Positions 18,238 to 31,837 of a stretch of 64,000 nt of DNA are shown here, piece by piece. Every line of letters starts with the position of its first letter. Position 1 is the first letter of the stretch. Origin of the DNA: Streptococcus sp. oral taxon 056 str. F0418 (lineage in GTDB: Bacteria; Bacillota; Bacilli; Lactobacillales; Streptococcaceae); contig NZ_AFQU01000001.1 in NCBI RefSeq assembly GCF_000220065.1, positions 1,879,251 to 1,943,250 of the forward strand. The letters are read 5' to 3'. A program made the translations under genes and the position numbers. The notes under the pieces are model-generated. The model was not told where the DNA came from. It searched no databases and saw only the letters and a program-made list of their open reading frames with translations.

Positions 18238-18911
18238 AATTAGTAGTTTCTGTCACGCCTAGAAATTTAGAGGAAGCCCAGCAGATAGATGCTCATCGTT
18301 TTACTGATGCAGACTTGATCGAATGGCGCGCAGACTTTTTAGAGAAAGATGAAATTTTAAAAGTTGCCCCAGCCATTTTTGAAAAGTTTGCAGGTCGTGA
18401 GTTATTGTTTACACTTCGAACAAAGCAAGAAGGCGGGAATATTCAATTATCCGACGAGGAGTATGTAACCTTAATAAAAGATGTAGCTCATCTTTATCAA
18501 CCAGATTATGTAGATTTTGAATATTTCTCACATAAAGAAAAGTTTGAAGAGATGCTTGAATTTCCAAACTTAGTCTTGAGTTATCATAATTTTAATGAAA
18601 CTCCAGAAAATATGATGGAAATCTTATCAGAGTTGACTAGCTTGACTCCGAAGACTGTCAAAGTATCTGTAATGGCTCATAGTGAACAGGATGTCCTCGA
18701 TTTGATGAACTACACCAGAGGATTTAAAACTCTGAATCCGGAGCAAGAATTTGTAACAATCTCTATGGGAAAAGTAGGAAAGATTTCGCGAATTGCCTCT
18801 GACTTAACCGGTTCTAGTTGGTCTTTTGCGAGTCTTGATGAGGCAACAGCTCCAGGTCAAATCTCTCTAAGCAATATGAAAAAAATTCGAGATATTTTAA
18901 ATGAGAATTGA
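18234..18911 (+). CDS. aroD: 3-dehydroquinate dehydratase, type I
   Basis: 225 residues. Type I features: [10 protein letters not shown] near the N-terminus, [19 protein letters not shown] with the catalytic His, [12 protein letters not shown] with the Schiff-base Lys, [12 protein letters not shown] and the C-terminal [18 protein letters not shown]. It dehydrates 3-dehydroquinate to 3-dehydroshikimate in the cytosol. It overlaps the methyltransferase gene by 4 bases and aroE by 11 bases, consistent with coupled translation. Confidence 0.97.
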   Translation: MKLVVSVTPRNLEEAQQIDAHRFTDADLIEWRADFLEKDEILKVAPAIFEKFAGRELLFTLRTKQEGGNIQLSDEEYVTLIKDVAHLYQPDYVDFEYFSHKEKFEEMLEFPNLVLSYHNFNETPENMMEILSELTSLTPKTVKVSVMAHSEQDVLDLMNYTRGFKTLNPEQEFVTISMGKVGKISRIASDLTGSSWSFASLDEATAPGQISLSNMKKIRDILNEN

Positions 18912-19758
18912 TGGTCATACTCGCTTAGCTGGGGTCATCGCAAAGCCAATTAAACATAGTATTTCGCCCTTTATTCATAATATGGCTTACCACTTGACAA
19001 ATACGAATGCAGTTTATCTTGCTTTAGAAGTGGATTCCAAAGATTTAGGTAAAGCTGTTGAGAATATCAAGCTCTATCATATGCTGGGAGCTAATGTTTC
19101 TATGCCTTATAAATCAGAGGTTATACAGTTTTTAGATGAGCTAGATGAGTCTGCCCGTGAAATTGGTGCTGTTAATACGATTATCAACAGGCATGGTTGT
19201 CTTATCGGTTATAATACGGATGGTGTCGGCTTTTTCAAGAGTTTGCCGGATTTCAACCTTAAAGGAAAAAATTTAACCATTCTAGGAGCTGGAGGAGGAG
19301 CTTCCGCCATTATCAGTCAAGCAGTCAAAGAAGGTGTGAAACGAGTTTTTGTCTTTAGTCGTTCTAAAAATTTGTCTAAGACGGAGGATAGATTAACCCA
19401 GCTTTCTAAGCGCCTGTCACATCCTATTATAGTGCAGGCTATTGAGGATCTATCGGCCTTGGATACTGCGGTTGGCCAGTCGGCATTGTTTGTGAATGCA
19501 ACTGGGGTTGGAATGAATGGGAAGTCTCTACCGATTCCAAATAGTTTCATCTTTCCTAAGCATATTTTAGTAGCTGATATTGCATACAATCCAATGAAGA
19601 CACCTTTTTTACAAATGGCTAGTGAACAAGGCTTATCAACTGTAAATGGATTAGGAATGTTACTATATCAAGCCGATAGGGCGTTTGAGCTGATGACGGG
19701 AAAAGCTATGCCAACAGAACCAATCAAAAATGCTTTATTAAAGCATTTTGCAGAATAA
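18901..19758 (+). CDS. aroE: Shikimate dehydrogenase
   Basis: 285 residues. Substrate-binding [10 protein letters not shown], catalytic-lysine motif [27 protein letters not shown] and the NADP-binding [13 protein letters not shown], then the VFSRS cofactor loop. The C-terminal [18 protein letters not shown] is typical. It reduces 3-dehydroshikimate to shikimate. The low G+C composition matches aroD and contrasts with the next two genes. A GGACAT/ATGTCC hairpin lies in the gap after its stop. Confidence 0.97.
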   Translation: MRIDGHTRLAGVIAKPIKHSISPFIHNMAYHLTNTNAVYLALEVDSKDLGKAVENIKLYHMLGANVSMPYKSEVIQFLDELDESAREIGAVNTIINRHGCLIGYNTDGVGFFKSLPDFNLKGKNLTILGAGGGASAIISQAVKEGVKRVFVFSRSKNLSKTEDRLTQLSKRLSHPIIVQAIEDLSALDTAVGQSALFVNATGVGMNGKSLPIPNSFIFPKHILVADIAYNPMKTPFLQMASEQGLSTVNGLGMLLYQADRAFELMTGKAMPTEPIKNALLKHFAE

Positions 19759-19828
19759 TTACTAAATTTTACGGGACATTCTTGGGCTGATAAGCTTGGA
19801 TGTCCATTTTCATATATAGGAGGCGCTT

Positions 19829-20896
19829 ATGAAACTGAATGTGAATCTCCCGCATCATCCCTATGATATTCTCATCGAAAAGGGGTCTTTATCTCAGGCT
19901 GGAAGTTGGCTGAGTCAGCTGTGGCAACCTCAGAAGGTAGTTATCGTCACGGACAATCGAGTGGCTAGACTCTATGCGGAAAAGGTTAAGCTGAGCTTGG
20001 AAGTGGCTGGATTTGAGGCCTTTGTCTTTTACTTTTTGGAGGGTGAAGCCAGCAAGAACTTAGAGACTGTCAACAAAGTCTATGAGTTTTTGGTCAAGGT
20101 TGGTCTGACCCGCAGTGACGGCATTGTAGCCTTGGGAGGTGGAGTCGTCGGTGATTTGGCAGGCTTTGTCGCTTCGACCTATATGAGGGGCATTCATTTT
20201 GTGCAGATTCCGACCAGTCTGACAGCTCAAGTAGACTCCTCTATCGGTGGTAAGACAAGTGTCAATACCCCTTGGGCCAAGAATATGGTCGGCACTTTTA
20301 CCCAGCCTGACGGAGTTCTAATTGACCCTCAAATCTTGTATACTTTGGGTCAGCGGGAACTGATTGAAGGCATGGGCGAGGTAGTCAAGTACGGCTTGAT
20401 TAAGGATAAGAAACTCTGGGACGAGCTTTCGGAAATGGATGGTAGTCCAGAGTCGATTTTGGAGCATGCGGAGAGCATCATTTACCATTCCTGCGATGTC
20501 AAGCGTAAGATTGTGATCGAGGACGAGCTGGATAATGGTGTCCGCCTCTACCTGAACTTCGGCCATACTATTGGGCACGCTATCGAAGCGACAGCGGGTT
20601 TTGGAAAAGTCATGCACGGTGAAGCTGTGGCTATTGGCATGGTTCAGGTTTCTCGCATCGCTGAAAAGCAAGGCCTCATGCCAGCCGGAATCACAGAAGA
20701 CATCATCTGTATGTGTCAGAAGTTTGGCTTGCCGGTGGATTACCAGCCTTGGGATGAGACCGCTCTTTATCAGGCCTTGACCCATGATAAGAAGGCTAGA
20801 GGCAACTCTATCAAGCTAGTACTGGTACCTGAGCTGGGCTCGGCTAGCATTCACCAGATTCCGCTTGAAGAGATGAAAGAATTTCTGAAGAAATAA
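19829..20896 (+). CDS. aroB: 3-dehydroquinate synthase
   Basis: 355 residues, NAD- and metal-dependent. Visible motifs: [32 protein letters not shown] (NAD loop), [19 protein letters not shown], the metal-binding Glu in [14 protein letters not shown], and the metal His residues in [12 protein letters not shown] and [10 protein letters not shown]. It makes 3-dehydroquinate from DAHP. AGGAGG precedes the ATG. Base composition is clearly G+C-richer than the flanking aroE, and it shares this with aroC, suggesting imported alleles. Confidence 0.97.
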   Translation: MKLNVNLPHHPYDILIEKGSLSQAGSWLSQLWQPQKVVIVTDNRVARLYAEKVKLSLEVAGFEAFVFYFLEGEASKNLETVNKVYEFLVKVGLTRSDGIVALGGGVVGDLAGFVASTYMRGIHFVQIPTSLTAQVDSSIGGKTSVNTPWAKNMVGTFTQPDGVLIDPQILYTLGQRELIEGMGEVVKYGLIKDKKLWDELSEMDGSPESILEHAESIIYHSCDVKRKIVIEDELDNGVRLYLNFGHTIGHAIEATAGFGKVMHGEAVAIGMVQVSRIAEKQGLMPAGITEDIICMCQKFGLPVDYQPWDETALYQALTHDKKARGNSIKLVLVPELGSASIHQIPLEEMKEFLKK

Positions 20897-20985
20897 GTGC
20901 CAGATGGAGCTTAAGACGATTGGACAGTTTGGATGAAAAATAGATAGAATGTCCAGTTTTTCCATCTCGGAATAGGAGAAAATGT

Positions 20986-22152
20986 ATGAGATACTTAACA
21001 GCAGGAGAATCGCACGGACCACGTCTGACAGCTATTATTGAGGGAGTGCCGGCTGGTCTTCCTCTGACAGCTGACTATATCAATGCTGAGCTCAAGCGCC
21101 GTCAGGGTGGATACGGCCGTGGTGCCCGCATGAAGATTGAAAGCGACCAAGTCGAGATTACGTCCGGGGTTCGGCATGGCTTGACCATGGGCGGTCCGAT
21201 TACCCTCAATGTCACGAATCTCGATCATCAGAAGTGGCTGGAGATTATGAGTGCGGCAGATGTGGATGAAAAGAAAAAAGGGCTACGCAAGATTACCAAG
21301 CCACGACCTGGTCATGCGGACTTGGTCGGTGGTATGAAATACCGCTTTGACGATTTGCGAAATTCCCTTGAGCGTTCTTCTGCCCGCGAAACGACTATGC
21401 GTGTAGCAGTCGGAGCAGTAGCAAAGCGCTTGCTGGAAGAAATCGGTGTAGAGGTAGCCAGCCATATCGTAACCTTTGGTGGCATTGATATTGATGTGCC
21501 GGACGATCTGACTGTAGCAGAGATCAAGGAAAGAGCTGCCCAGTCAGAGGTTTCCATTGTCAATCCCGAGCGCGAAGAAGAAATCAAGGCCTATATTGAT
21601 CAGATTAAGAAAGACGGGGATACCATCGGTGGTGTCATTGAGACCATCGTTGGCGGTGTGCCGGTTGGTCTGGGTTCCTATGTCCAATGGGACAAGAAGC
21701 TGGATGCTAAGATTGCTCAGGGAGTCGTGTCCATCAACGCTTTCAAGGGAGTTGAGTTTGGTGTGGGCTTTGAAGCCGGCCGTCTCAAGGGCAGTCAAGT
21801 TATGGATGAAATCCTCTGGTCTGAGGAAGACGGCTTCACTCGCAGAACCAATAATCTAGGCGGCTTTGAGGGCGGTATGACCAATGGTCAGCCTATCGTG
21901 GTGCGAGGTGTTATGAAGCCCATTCCAACCCTTTACAAGCCGCTGATGAGTGTGGATATAGAGACCCACGAGCCTTATAAGGCGACAGTGGAGCGGAGCG
22001 ATCCTACGGCTCTGCCAGCGGCGGGCGTTGTCATGGAAAGCGTGGTGGCAACAGTTTTAGCCACCGAAGTTCTGGAGAAATTCTCTTCGGACAATCTGGA
22101 AGAACTAAAGGATGCTGTAGCCCGCCACCGGGAATTTGTCAAAAATTTTTAA
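20986..22152 (+). CDS. aroC: Chorismate synthase
   Basis: 388 residues. N-terminal signature [20 protein letters not shown], then [42 protein letters not shown] and the C-terminal [18 protein letters not shown]. It converts EPSP to chorismate using reduced FMN. In the first 60-base row after the start 34 bases are G or C, against 21 of 60 in a comparable aroE row. A hairpin (TGGACA/TGTCCA) lies in the aroB-aroC gap. No terminator is seen directly after it. Confidence 0.98.
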   Translation: MRYLTAGESHGPRLTAIIEGVPAGLPLTADYINAELKRRQGGYGRGARMKIESDQVEITSGVRHGLTMGGPITLNVTNLDHQKWLEIMSAADVDEKKKGLRKITKPRPGHADLVGGMKYRFDDLRNSLERSSARETTMRVAVGAVAKRLLEEIGVEVASHIVTFGGIDIDVPDDLTVAEIKERAAQSEVSIVNPEREEEIKAYIDQIKKDGDTIGGVIETIVGGVPVGLGSYVQWDKKLDAKIAQGVVSINAFKGVEFGVGFEAGRLKGSQVMDEILWSEEDGFTRRTNNLGGFEGGMTNGQPIVVRGVMKPIPTLYKPLMSVDIETHEPYKATVERSDPTALPAAGVVMESVVATVLATEVLEKFSSDNLEELKDAVARHREFVKNF

Positions 22153-22240
22153 CAAATCATTATATTTTAGGAAAAATTTGCTACAATAATAGAAAGTACA
22201 AATAACTCTGTAGTTTAGATTGAAGAAATGGAGAATTTTT

Positions 22241-22579
22241 ATGTCAAACATTTATGATTTAGCTAATGAATTAAACCGTAGCTTTCGTGAATTACCAGAA
22301 TACAAAGCTGTTTTAGAAAGCAAAGCTTCTATTGATACTGATGGTGAGGCAAAAGCCTTATTTAAAGATTATATTGCTTTTCAAGGGAAAATTCAGCAAA
22401 TGATGCAAACAGGCCAAATGCCTACACCAGAATTACAAGAAGAAATGAAGAATTTTAGCGAAAAAATTCAACAAAATTCGCTTTTAACAGATTTCTTTAA
22501 TAAGCAGCAACAATTATCTATTTACCTATCTGATATTGAACGAATTGTTTTTGAGCCTGTTCAAGACTTGATGAAATAA
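22241..22579 (+). CDS. UPF0342 / YlbF-YmcA family protein
   Basis: 112 residues from ATG 22241 (GGAG 6 bases upstream; an earlier start at 22220 has none). All-helical: [60 protein letters not shown]. The relatives YlbF and YmcA of Bacillus act in an RNase Y-linked complex; the streptococcal UPF0342 group has no settled role. It sits between two shikimate blocks, which seems to be genome layout, not pathway function. Confidence 0.85.
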   Translation: MSNIYDLANELNRSFRELPEYKAVLESKASIDTDGEAKALFKDYIAFQGKIQQMMQTGQMPTPELQEEMKNFSEKIQQNSLLTDFFNKQQQLSIYLSDIERIVFEPVQDLMK

Positions 22580-22629
22580 TGCCTAAGTGAGTCTGCAATT
22601 GATTTCAGTCTCGTTTTACTTAAAAATAC

Positions 22630-22657
22630 TTGATTTTTGATTTTTTCTGAGTATAAT
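22630..22657 (+). promoter_or_regulatory. Promoter of the 2-hydroxyacid dehydrogenase gene
   Basis: TTGATT (22630-22635), 16-bp spacer, TATAAT (22652-22657); predicted start near 22664. Confidence 0.6.
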
Positions 22658-22692
22658 GAAACATACATTAACAGAAATGGAAGGAATTGCTT

Positions 22693-23607
22693 ATGTCACG
22701 TAAGGTTGCTATTATTGGAATGGGCAATGTCGGAGCTGCAGTAGCTCATGGCCTGATTGCGCAAGGGGCATTTGATGATTATGTCTTGATTGATACAAAT
22801 GAGGACAAGGTTAGAGCGGATGCTTTAGATTTTCAAGATGCTGCGGCTAATTTGAATCATCATGCCAATATTACAGTTAATGATTATGAAGCTTTGGCAG
22901 ATGCTGATGTCCTTATCTCTGCCTTAGGAAATATTAAACTTCAAGACAATCCAAACGCAGATCGTTTTGCAGAGTTACCTTTCACTTCGAAAGAAGTTAT
23001 TGATATTTCAGAGAAGATTAAGTCAGTTGGTTTTAGTGGCGTCTTGATTGCGATAACAAATCCTGTAGATGTTGTCACCAGCTTATTTCAGCATTACACC
23101 GGTTTACCAAAAGAAAGAGTGATCGGTACCGGGACTTTACTTGATACAGCTCGTATGAAACGCGCTGTTGGAGTGAGATTTGGTGTTGATCCGAGAAGCG
23201 TTTACGGCTACAATCTAGGTGAGCACGGAAATTCACAATTTACAGCTTGGAGTCAGGTAAGAGTAAAAGGGAAGCCTATTCACACACTCACTTCTGATAA
23301 AGTGCTAGAAGAAATAGCAACGGAGGCTATGAAGGGCGGACACACTGTCTTTTATGGCAAAAAATATACCTCTTATGGTATTGCAAGTGCAGCTATTCGT
23401 CTAGCACTGGCGGTGGTATCAGATGCCCATGAAGAGCTTCCTATCACAAATTACTATGCGCCACTAGATACATATCTTAGCTATCCAGCCATTATCGGCC
23501 GAAATGGCGTAATAGAACAAGTGAAGCTGAGTTTGACTGATGAGGAAGAAGCGAAATTAGCTCACTCAGCACAATTTATTCAAGATAAATTTTCAAAACA
23601 TATTTAG
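22693..23607 (+). CDS. L-2-hydroxyisocaproate/lactate-type dehydrogenase
   Basis: 304 residues from ATG 22693 (AAGGAA 7 bases upstream). LDH/MDH superfamily: NAD-binding [13 protein letters not shown] and [30 protein letters not shown] and the catalytic His in [14 protein letters not shown]. The active-site loop differs from true lactate dehydrogenase and resembles L-2-hydroxyisocaproate dehydrogenases, which reduce branched or larger 2-oxo acids. It stands alone between a promoter and a strong terminator. The substrate is inferred from family only. Confidence 0.85.
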   Translation: MSRKVAIIGMGNVGAAVAHGLIAQGAFDDYVLIDTNEDKVRADALDFQDAAANLNHHANITVNDYEALADADVLISALGNIKLQDNPNADRFAELPFTSKEVIDISEKIKSVGFSGVLIAITNPVDVVTSLFQHYTGLPKERVIGTGTLLDTARMKRAVGVRFGVDPRSVYGYNLGEHGNSQFTAWSQVRVKGKPIHTLTSDKVLEEIATEAMKGGHTVFYGKKYTSYGIASAAIRLALAVVSDAHEELPITNYYAPLDTYLSYPAIIGRNGVIEQVKLSLTDEEEAKLAHSAQFIQDKFSKHI

Positions 23608-23624
23608 TAGCTTTGACAAATAAA

Positions 23625-23708
23625 ATCACCCTAGAACTTTTGGACTGTACCTCAAAGTGAGATGGAAAATCTCATATTTGAGATCAGTACAATTTTAGGG
23701 TGATTTTT
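23625..23708. terminator. Long bidirectional terminator
   Basis: AAAATCACCCTA at the left and TAGGGTGATTTTT at the right form a 12-bp outer stem, with an inner GAGAT/ATCTC hairpin. Confidence 0.8.
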
Positions 23709-23719
23709 CATTCTTGTAA

Positions 23720-25540
<1,821 letters not shown>

Positions 25541-25550
<10 letters not shown>

Positions 25551-26368
25551 GTTATTTAGGACCAAAAGGTTCTTTTTCTCACCAAGTTGCGCAAAAGGCC
25601 TTTCCAAAGGCTGATTTAATATCTTATCAAACGATTACAGAAGTCATAAAGGCTTATGAAAATAGGCTAGTGGATTTCTCTATTGTTCCAGTTGAAAATT
25701 CGATTGAAGGAAGTGTCCACGAAACATTAGACTATCTTTTTCACCATGCTCAGCTTCAGGCTGTAGTTGAGTTGATTCAGCCTATCAAACAGCAGTTGAT
25801 GGTCAGCAATCTTGGAAATCCAATCGAAAAGATATTTTCTCACCCTCAAGCGCTGGCTCAATCTAAAGTCTATATCCAAAAGCATTATCCAGATGCTTTG
25901 TTAGAGATGACGGCTAGCACAGCTAGTGCAGCGAGATTGGTCGCAGAACATCCGGATAAGCCCTATGCTGCTATTGCACCAGAATCAGCAGCTTATGAGT
26001 ATGGTTTACAGATTTTAGCGCGTGATGTACAGGAAATGAGTGAAAATTTTACACGCTTTTGGGTTTTAGGGATAGAAATACCCATTTTGTCCTTGGAAAG
26101 ACTTGGATTCAAGCAGACCTTGGCACTGACTTTGCCGGACAATCTACCTGGCGCTTTGTATAAAGCTTTGTCGGTTTTTGCATGGAGAGGAATAGATTTA
26201 ACAAAGATTGAAAGTAGACCGCTAAAGACTGCCTTGGGAGAATATTTCTTTATCCTTGATGTAGATGGAAGACAGGAAAAACTACTTCAATTTGCGCTAG
26301 AAGAGCTGGCAACAATCGGAATTACTTTTAAGATTTTAGGACACTATCAAGTCTACCTTATTGAATGA
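25541..26368 (+). CDS. pheA: Prephenate dehydratase
   Basis: 275 residues. Periplasmic-binding-like catalytic domain: GYLGPKGSFSHQVAQ, VPVENSIEGSVHETLD, HPQALAQ, TASTASAARLVAE and the invariant NFTRFWVLG (TRF motif). The C-terminal ACT domain (about 190-275) has LPGALYKALSVFAWRGIDLT and ESRPLK, the Phe-binding sites for feedback inhibition. It makes phenylpyruvate from prephenate. No mutase domain is fused; that activity is the separate gene at 2629. Confidence 0.97.
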
Positions 26369-26382
26369 ATATCGGAGGAATT

Positions 26383-27705
26383 ATGGCAAAACAAAATGAC
26401 AATTTAAGCCATCATGAACAACTACGGTTAGAATATTTATATAAAAATTTCCATTATTTAAATGAGAAAGAACAGGAAGAATACGATTATCTAATACGAA
26501 AGTCTCAAGGGGAAGTTTATGATGCAAATCCTAGACAGGTTGAGGAAGCCCTGTCCGATAATTCTTTGCCGATGTCTTCTACTAGAGCAAGAAGCAGAAA
26601 AGATCGTCGAAAGAGTGAAAAAACTGAAAAAATGGCGAAGAAGCGTAGAGAAAATCCTACTTCAGATGAGCCAGATAGCGATACAAAGTTAAAAAAGAAC
26701 AAAAGACGCAAGAAAAAATGGGGTTTTGCTCGAGTATTGAAGTGGTTGCTTACTCTATTCGTTCTCATTTTAACTGGAATGCTTATTATGTTTATCAAGG
26801 GAGTCTGGTCTGTGCCGTCTGAAAATAAGCCAACTGCTGAAGTTTTTCATGGTGAGGAGAGTCCAAATGGCACGAATATCTTAATTTTAGGAACAGATGG
26901 GCGAGTTGGACAGACCTCTGATGAGACAAGGACAGATACCATCATGGTGCTGAATGTTGGAGGAAAGGGTCATAAGCTGAAATTAGTCAGTTTCATGAGG
27001 GACACGCTGGTTCATATCGAGGGCGTTAGCCAACCTGGAGAATATGATCAGAAGCTAAATGCGGCTTATACGATTGGTGAGCAGAGCAATCATCAAGGTG
27101 CTGAGCTCGTTCGTGAAATGCTGAAGGATAATTTTGATATTTACATCAAATACTATGCCTTGGTAGATTTTTCAACCTTTGCGACAGCTATTGACACTCT
27201 CTTTCCAGAAGGTGTCGCGATGAATGCACAATTTTCAACGATTAATGGTCAGCCTGTAACGGAGGTAGAAGTCCCTGATGACCTCAACATGAAAGATGGA
27301 GTGGTTCCTAATCAAACGATAAGAGTTGGCCAGCAGCGGATGGATGGAAGAACTTTGCTTAATTATGCACGTTTTCGAAAGGATGATGAAGGTGACTTTG
27401 GACGAACACGCAGACAGCAGGAAGTATTGACAGCTGTAATTCAGCAAGCTAAAAATCCGATGAAACTTTTTTCAGGATCAGAAGCTTTAGGTAAGGTCTA
27501 TGCAATGACATCAACAAATCTGCCCTACACCTTCCCTTTGACCAATAGTTGGTCTCTCTTGACTGGAGCAGCAGGTGGTATTGAGAGGGTAACCATCCCT
27601 GATTTGGGTGATTGGAAAGATGCCTATGATATGTACGGTGGCCAAGGTCTATTGATCGACTTTGAAGCCTATAAGGCCAAATTACAGCAAATAGGTCTCA
27701 GATAA
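26383..27705 (+). CDS. LytR-CpsA-Psr (LCP) family wall-polymer ligase
   Basis: 440 residues from ATG 26383 with GGAGG upstream. The N-terminal ~110 residues are cytosolic and highly charged (KRRENPTSDEP, KKNKRRKKK), followed by one membrane segment (VLKWLLTLFVLILTGMLIMF, about 125-145) and the extracellular LCP domain: TDTIMVLNVGG, KLVSFMRDTLV (Arg binding the lipid phosphate), KLNAAYTIG, GRTLLNYARFRKDDEGDFGR and RRQQEVLTAV. LCP enzymes attach teichoic acid or capsule to peptidoglycan. It is co-transcribed with aroA-aroK-pheA, as in other streptococci. Confidence 0.92.
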   Translation: MAKQNDNLSHHEQLRLEYLYKNFHYLNEKEQEEYDYLIRKSQGEVYDANPRQVEEALSDNSLPMSSTRARSRKDRRKSEKTEKMAKKRRENPTSDEPDSDTKLKKNKRRKKKWGFARVLKWLLTLFVLILTGMLIMFIKGVWSVPSENKPTAEVFHGEESPNGTNILILGTDGRVGQTSDETRTDTIMVLNVGGKGHKLKLVSFMRDTLVHIEGVSQPGEYDQKLNAAYTIGEQSNHQGAELVREMLKDNFDIYIKYYALVDFSTFATAIDTLFPEGVAMNAQFSTINGQPVTEVEVPDDLNMKDGVVPNQTIRVGQQRMDGRTLLNYARFRKDDEGDFGRTRRQQEVLTAVIQQAKNPMKLFSGSEALGKVYAMTSTNLPYTFPLTNSWSLLTGAAGGIERVTIPDLGDWKDAYDMYGGQGLLIDFEAYKAKLQQIGLR

Positions 27706-27714
27706 GATATATGA

Positions 27715-29148
<1,434 letters not shown>

Positions 29149-29149
29149 T

Positions 29150-29177
29150 CCTCAAAAGGTTCCCCAAACCTTTTGAG
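29150..29177 (+). terminator. Hairpin after rlmD
   Basis: CTCAAAAGG pairs with CCTTTTGAG around TTCCCCAAA; no long T-run follows on the plus strand. Confidence 0.5.
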
Positions 29178-29178
29178 T

Positions 29179-29247
29179 CCATGGGATAGGACTCGTAGAA
29201 TGAGGAGAGAAACCGACGAAATGATACGGTAAGTCTGAACCGCTGAG
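29179..29247. repeat. 69-bp direct repeat, copy 1
   Basis: It begins CCATGGGATAGGACTCGTAG and ends GAACCGCTGAG. It differs from copy 2 (31769-31837) at only 2 of 69 positions. GGACT/AGTCT and CCG/CGG can pair, and one difference keeps pairing (C to T, a G-U wobble), hinting at an RNA structure. The two copies bracket the ABC transporter. The rest of 29248-29362 has nothing I recognise. Confidence 0.85.
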
Positions 29248-29362
29248 GGTGTAGCTTGCTCTTAAAAGCTTAGAAACCTTTTAGTGAAAGTAATTCAAAA
29301 ATCCTTGTTTTTAAATTTTTGACAGTTCAAAGTATTAGTAATCGAAAGAGGTTAATGCAGGC

Positions 29363-30262
29363 ATGACTGAAATTATTGTACGCAATCTAAAGAAAAATTT
29401 TCGTGGTAAAGTTGTATTGGACATTCCTAGCTTTGAATCGCATTCAGGAGAGATTGTTTCTATAGTTGGCACCAATGGTGCAGGTAAATCAACTTTCATA
29501 AAAATTATCTCTGGCTTAATGTTACAAGACGCAGGTGATGTATTTGTTTTTGGTAGTAAGAATACTTCGAAAGATATTCATAACAATGTCAAGCTTGTAC
29601 TAGAAAGCGGTAGAGGCTACTACGAGTATCTGACGGCAAATCAAAATATTGATTACTTTTTACATTTGAATAAAAGTTCGCGTAGTCAAGTTAAGGATGA
29701 ATTGGAGGATTTATTTAATAAACTAGCTTTCCATCCCTATGTTGATGTATTGGTGTCCGAATTATCACAAGGAACGAGACAAAAATTGTCTTTGATTATT
29801 GCCTTACTTTGTAAGCCAAAAGTATTGTGTTTAGATGAGCCAACTAATGGTCTGGATGTCATTGCCAAAAAGCAGTTTGCGAAATTGTTACTAACTCTCA
29901 GCCAAGAAAAAGGAACCATTGTTCTCATGACGACTCATGATATCTATTTTGCAAAAGAAATATCAACAAGAATTTGTATCATGAGTAGAGGCGAAATAAT
30001 ACAGCAAGGTAGTTTTTCAGAAATCTTTTGGAAAAATACTAGGTGGATTAAATATAGAATTGGTATTTCTGATTCTGAAAAAGATGCTTTTGAGAGACTG
30101 TTTCCTGATTTATCTTATCAAGTAGAAAATGAAAGGTTGATTGTTGAAGTAAAAGATAGTCAGGTAAAAAATAATATCTTTAATAATTTTGAGATGATAT
30201 TTTTTGAAGAAGTTGAGGAAAGTATCGAAGAAATATTGTATGAGGTTATCAATGATGATTAA
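29363..30262 (+). CDS. ABC transporter ATP-binding protein
   Basis: 299 residues. Walker A GTNGAGKST, Q-loop region LVLESGRGYYEYLT, signature LSQGTRQKL, Walker B VLCLDEPTNGLD and H-loop TTHD. The ~80-residue C-terminal extension after IIQQGSF is of the type seen in drug- or peptide-export ATPases. With the two permease genes behind it, it forms an ABC-2 exporter operon; the substrate is unknown. Low G+C and location between direct repeats suggest acquisition. An 11-base overlap links it to the permease. Confidence 0.9.
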   Translation: MTEIIVRNLKKNFRGKVVLDIPSFESHSGEIVSIVGTNGAGKSTFIKIISGLMLQDAGDVFVFGSKNTSKDIHNNVKLVLESGRGYYEYLTANQNIDYFLHLNKSSRSQVKDELEDLFNKLAFHPYVDVLVSELSQGTRQKLSLIIALLCKPKVLCLDEPTNGLDVIAKKQFAKLLLTLSQEKGTIVLMTTHDIYFAKEISTRICIMSRGEIIQQGSFSEIFWKNTRWIKYRIGISDSEKDAFERLFPDLSYQVENERLIVEVKDSQVKNNIFNNFEMIFFEEVEESIEEILYEVINDD

Positions 30263-30992
30263 AGAAATAAGAAGGGAGTTAAAGAGACAGCTGCAAGAGA
30301 TGATGCAGTTTAAATTTAATTTATTTTTTTCAAATTTTGGAATTTTGATAATGGTTTCAGCTTATCTTCAATACTTTAAAGATACGCAAAGTAAATTTTT
30401 ATTGTTATGTTTATTATTTACTTGGTATTTTACGAGTCATAGTATTACGCATCCAACTTTTTTTATTGAGGATGACCTTTATGATAGAACTTTGATAAGT
30501 GTAATCCAGAGTAGTAAGAGTGTTTTTCATGTCTTAATGTTTAAAATTATTGTTCAGATATTGGTGGATCTAGTTAAAGCCATACCTATATTTATCATTT
30601 TATCCACGTTAAATGATATTGATTTTCCGGATGGTATCTTAAAGTTAGTTGGAAACCTGGTTGCATGTATGCTAACTATTATTAGCATATATGGTTTGGG
30701 CTTTTGCCTGTCAAGCCTCTGCTTCGTTTTTAATCGTACTTCTAGCATTACATCGTTAATTTCTTATTTCATGCTGTATTTTACTGGCATACTAACACCG
30801 CTAGGTGGTTTATTTGGCTTTATAGGAAAGCTTTTCCCTTACTATGCCTTGAGAAATTTTATTATTTCTCCGTCCTACCAGAGTATCTTTTTTATTATAG
30901 TCTATTGTGCAGTATATTGGTCAGCTGGAACTTTCCTATTTTTCACTTTATTAAACATTGCTAAAAAAAGAGGGAGTCTTTTCCATGTTTAG
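30252..30992 (+). CDS. ABC-2 type transporter permease
   Basis: 246 residues from ATG 30252 (GAGG 8 bases before), with about six membrane segments, e.g. FNLFFSNFGILIMVSAYL, ILVDLVKAIPIFIILST, LVACMLTIISIYGLGFCL and IFFIIVYCAVYWSAGTFLFF. A charged N-terminus, KEIRRELKRQLQ, lies in the cytosol. It fits the membrane half of the exporter whose ATPase is upstream. Its 3' end overlaps the next, damaged permease gene by 8 bases, so the operon was designed for two permeases. Confidence 0.8.
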   Translation: MMIKEIRRELKRQLQEMMQFKFNLFFSNFGILIMVSAYLQYFKDTQSKFLLLCLLFTWYFTSHSITHPTFFIEDDLYDRTLISVIQSSKSVFHVLMFKIIVQILVDLVKAIPIFIILSTLNDIDFPDGILKLVGNLVACMLTIISIYGLGFCLSSLCFVFNRTSSITSLISYFMLYFTGILTPLGGLFGFIGKLFPYYALRNFIISPSYQSIFFIIVYCAVYWSAGTFLFFTLLNIAKKRGSLFHV

Positions 30993-31565
30993 TGAATTAA
31001 GAAGATATGTTAATTATAGAGTTCGATACACGTTTGATAGTATTTGCGAAGTGATTTATTCCATGATTTTTATTACAGGAATCATTATTATTTTCAATAG
31101 TAATAAACCGATAAATCTACTCTATTTTTTATTTATTATTCTATAACTAATGTGATATTGCTTGCTAATGAGGAGTTGGAATTTGAAATTCGCACTAATC
31201 AATATACAAATATCAAAACAACTAGACGGACACCAATGATGATTTATATTGCTAGATCAACAACTTATTTTATTTGGTCAACACTCATTTTTTTGATTTC
31301 AATCATTCTATCTCATATGTTTTTTAATGGAAAATTTTTTATGCCCTCATTACATTTAGTGGATTTGATTTTGATGTCAATACTTAATTATGCTGTATTT
31401 TTTGTCTTATATACCATGGCAATTAAGTTAACAGAACGCTTTAAACGAGTATCCGTCTTATTGAATTTATTTAATACTATAATGCTATTTTATTCTGGAC
31501 TAGTATTTCCAGCTCCCCTTGTTAGCTATGCAGATGTGTTAGATATATTTTTGAATAAAAAATAA
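30985..31565 (+). pseudogene. Second ABC permease, frameshifted and shortened
   Basis: ATG at 30985 with GGGAG upstream starts MFSELRRYVNYRVRYTF and one hydrophobic segment, then stops at 31144-31146. The protein continues in another frame (IYYSITNVILLANEEL onward) with three or four more membrane segments up to 31565. The shift lies near a T6 run (about 31125-31140). Even joined, it gives ~190 residues, against 246 for its partner, so the C-terminus is also missing. The transporter is probably crippled unless the first permease works alone. Confidence 0.7.
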
Positions 31566-31768
31566 AAGTAAATTGATATGTCTAGAACTAATCATTTAAG
31601 TCTTTCTCTGAAAGATTATAAAGTAGCCTTACGTTTAATGGTTTAATTTAAATCTTTCGACTACTATTATTTTGTTTTATAGTATGGGAAATAACAGTCA
31701 GGATATGTTGAGGCGGTATCACTGCTTGTAAGAGCTGAGGCATCAGCAAGTAGAAGTAGAGGCTACTC

Positions 31769-31837
31769 CCATGGGATAGGACTCGTAGAATGAGGAGGGA
31801 AACCGACGAAATGATACGGTAAGTCCGAACCGCTGAG
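31769..31837. repeat. 69-bp direct repeat, copy 2
   Basis: Second copy of the element at 29179-29247 (67 of 69 identical), 2590 bp downstream, in the same orientation. In both copies related sequence ending AAAGCTTA continues past the right edge. The stretch 31566-31768 in front of it has no gene I can support. Confidence 0.85.

Noticed and set aside
29179..29247. Interpretation of the 69-bp repeat as a group II intron fragment
   Set aside because: No domain V hairpin or reverse transcriptase remnant nearby; left as unidentified.
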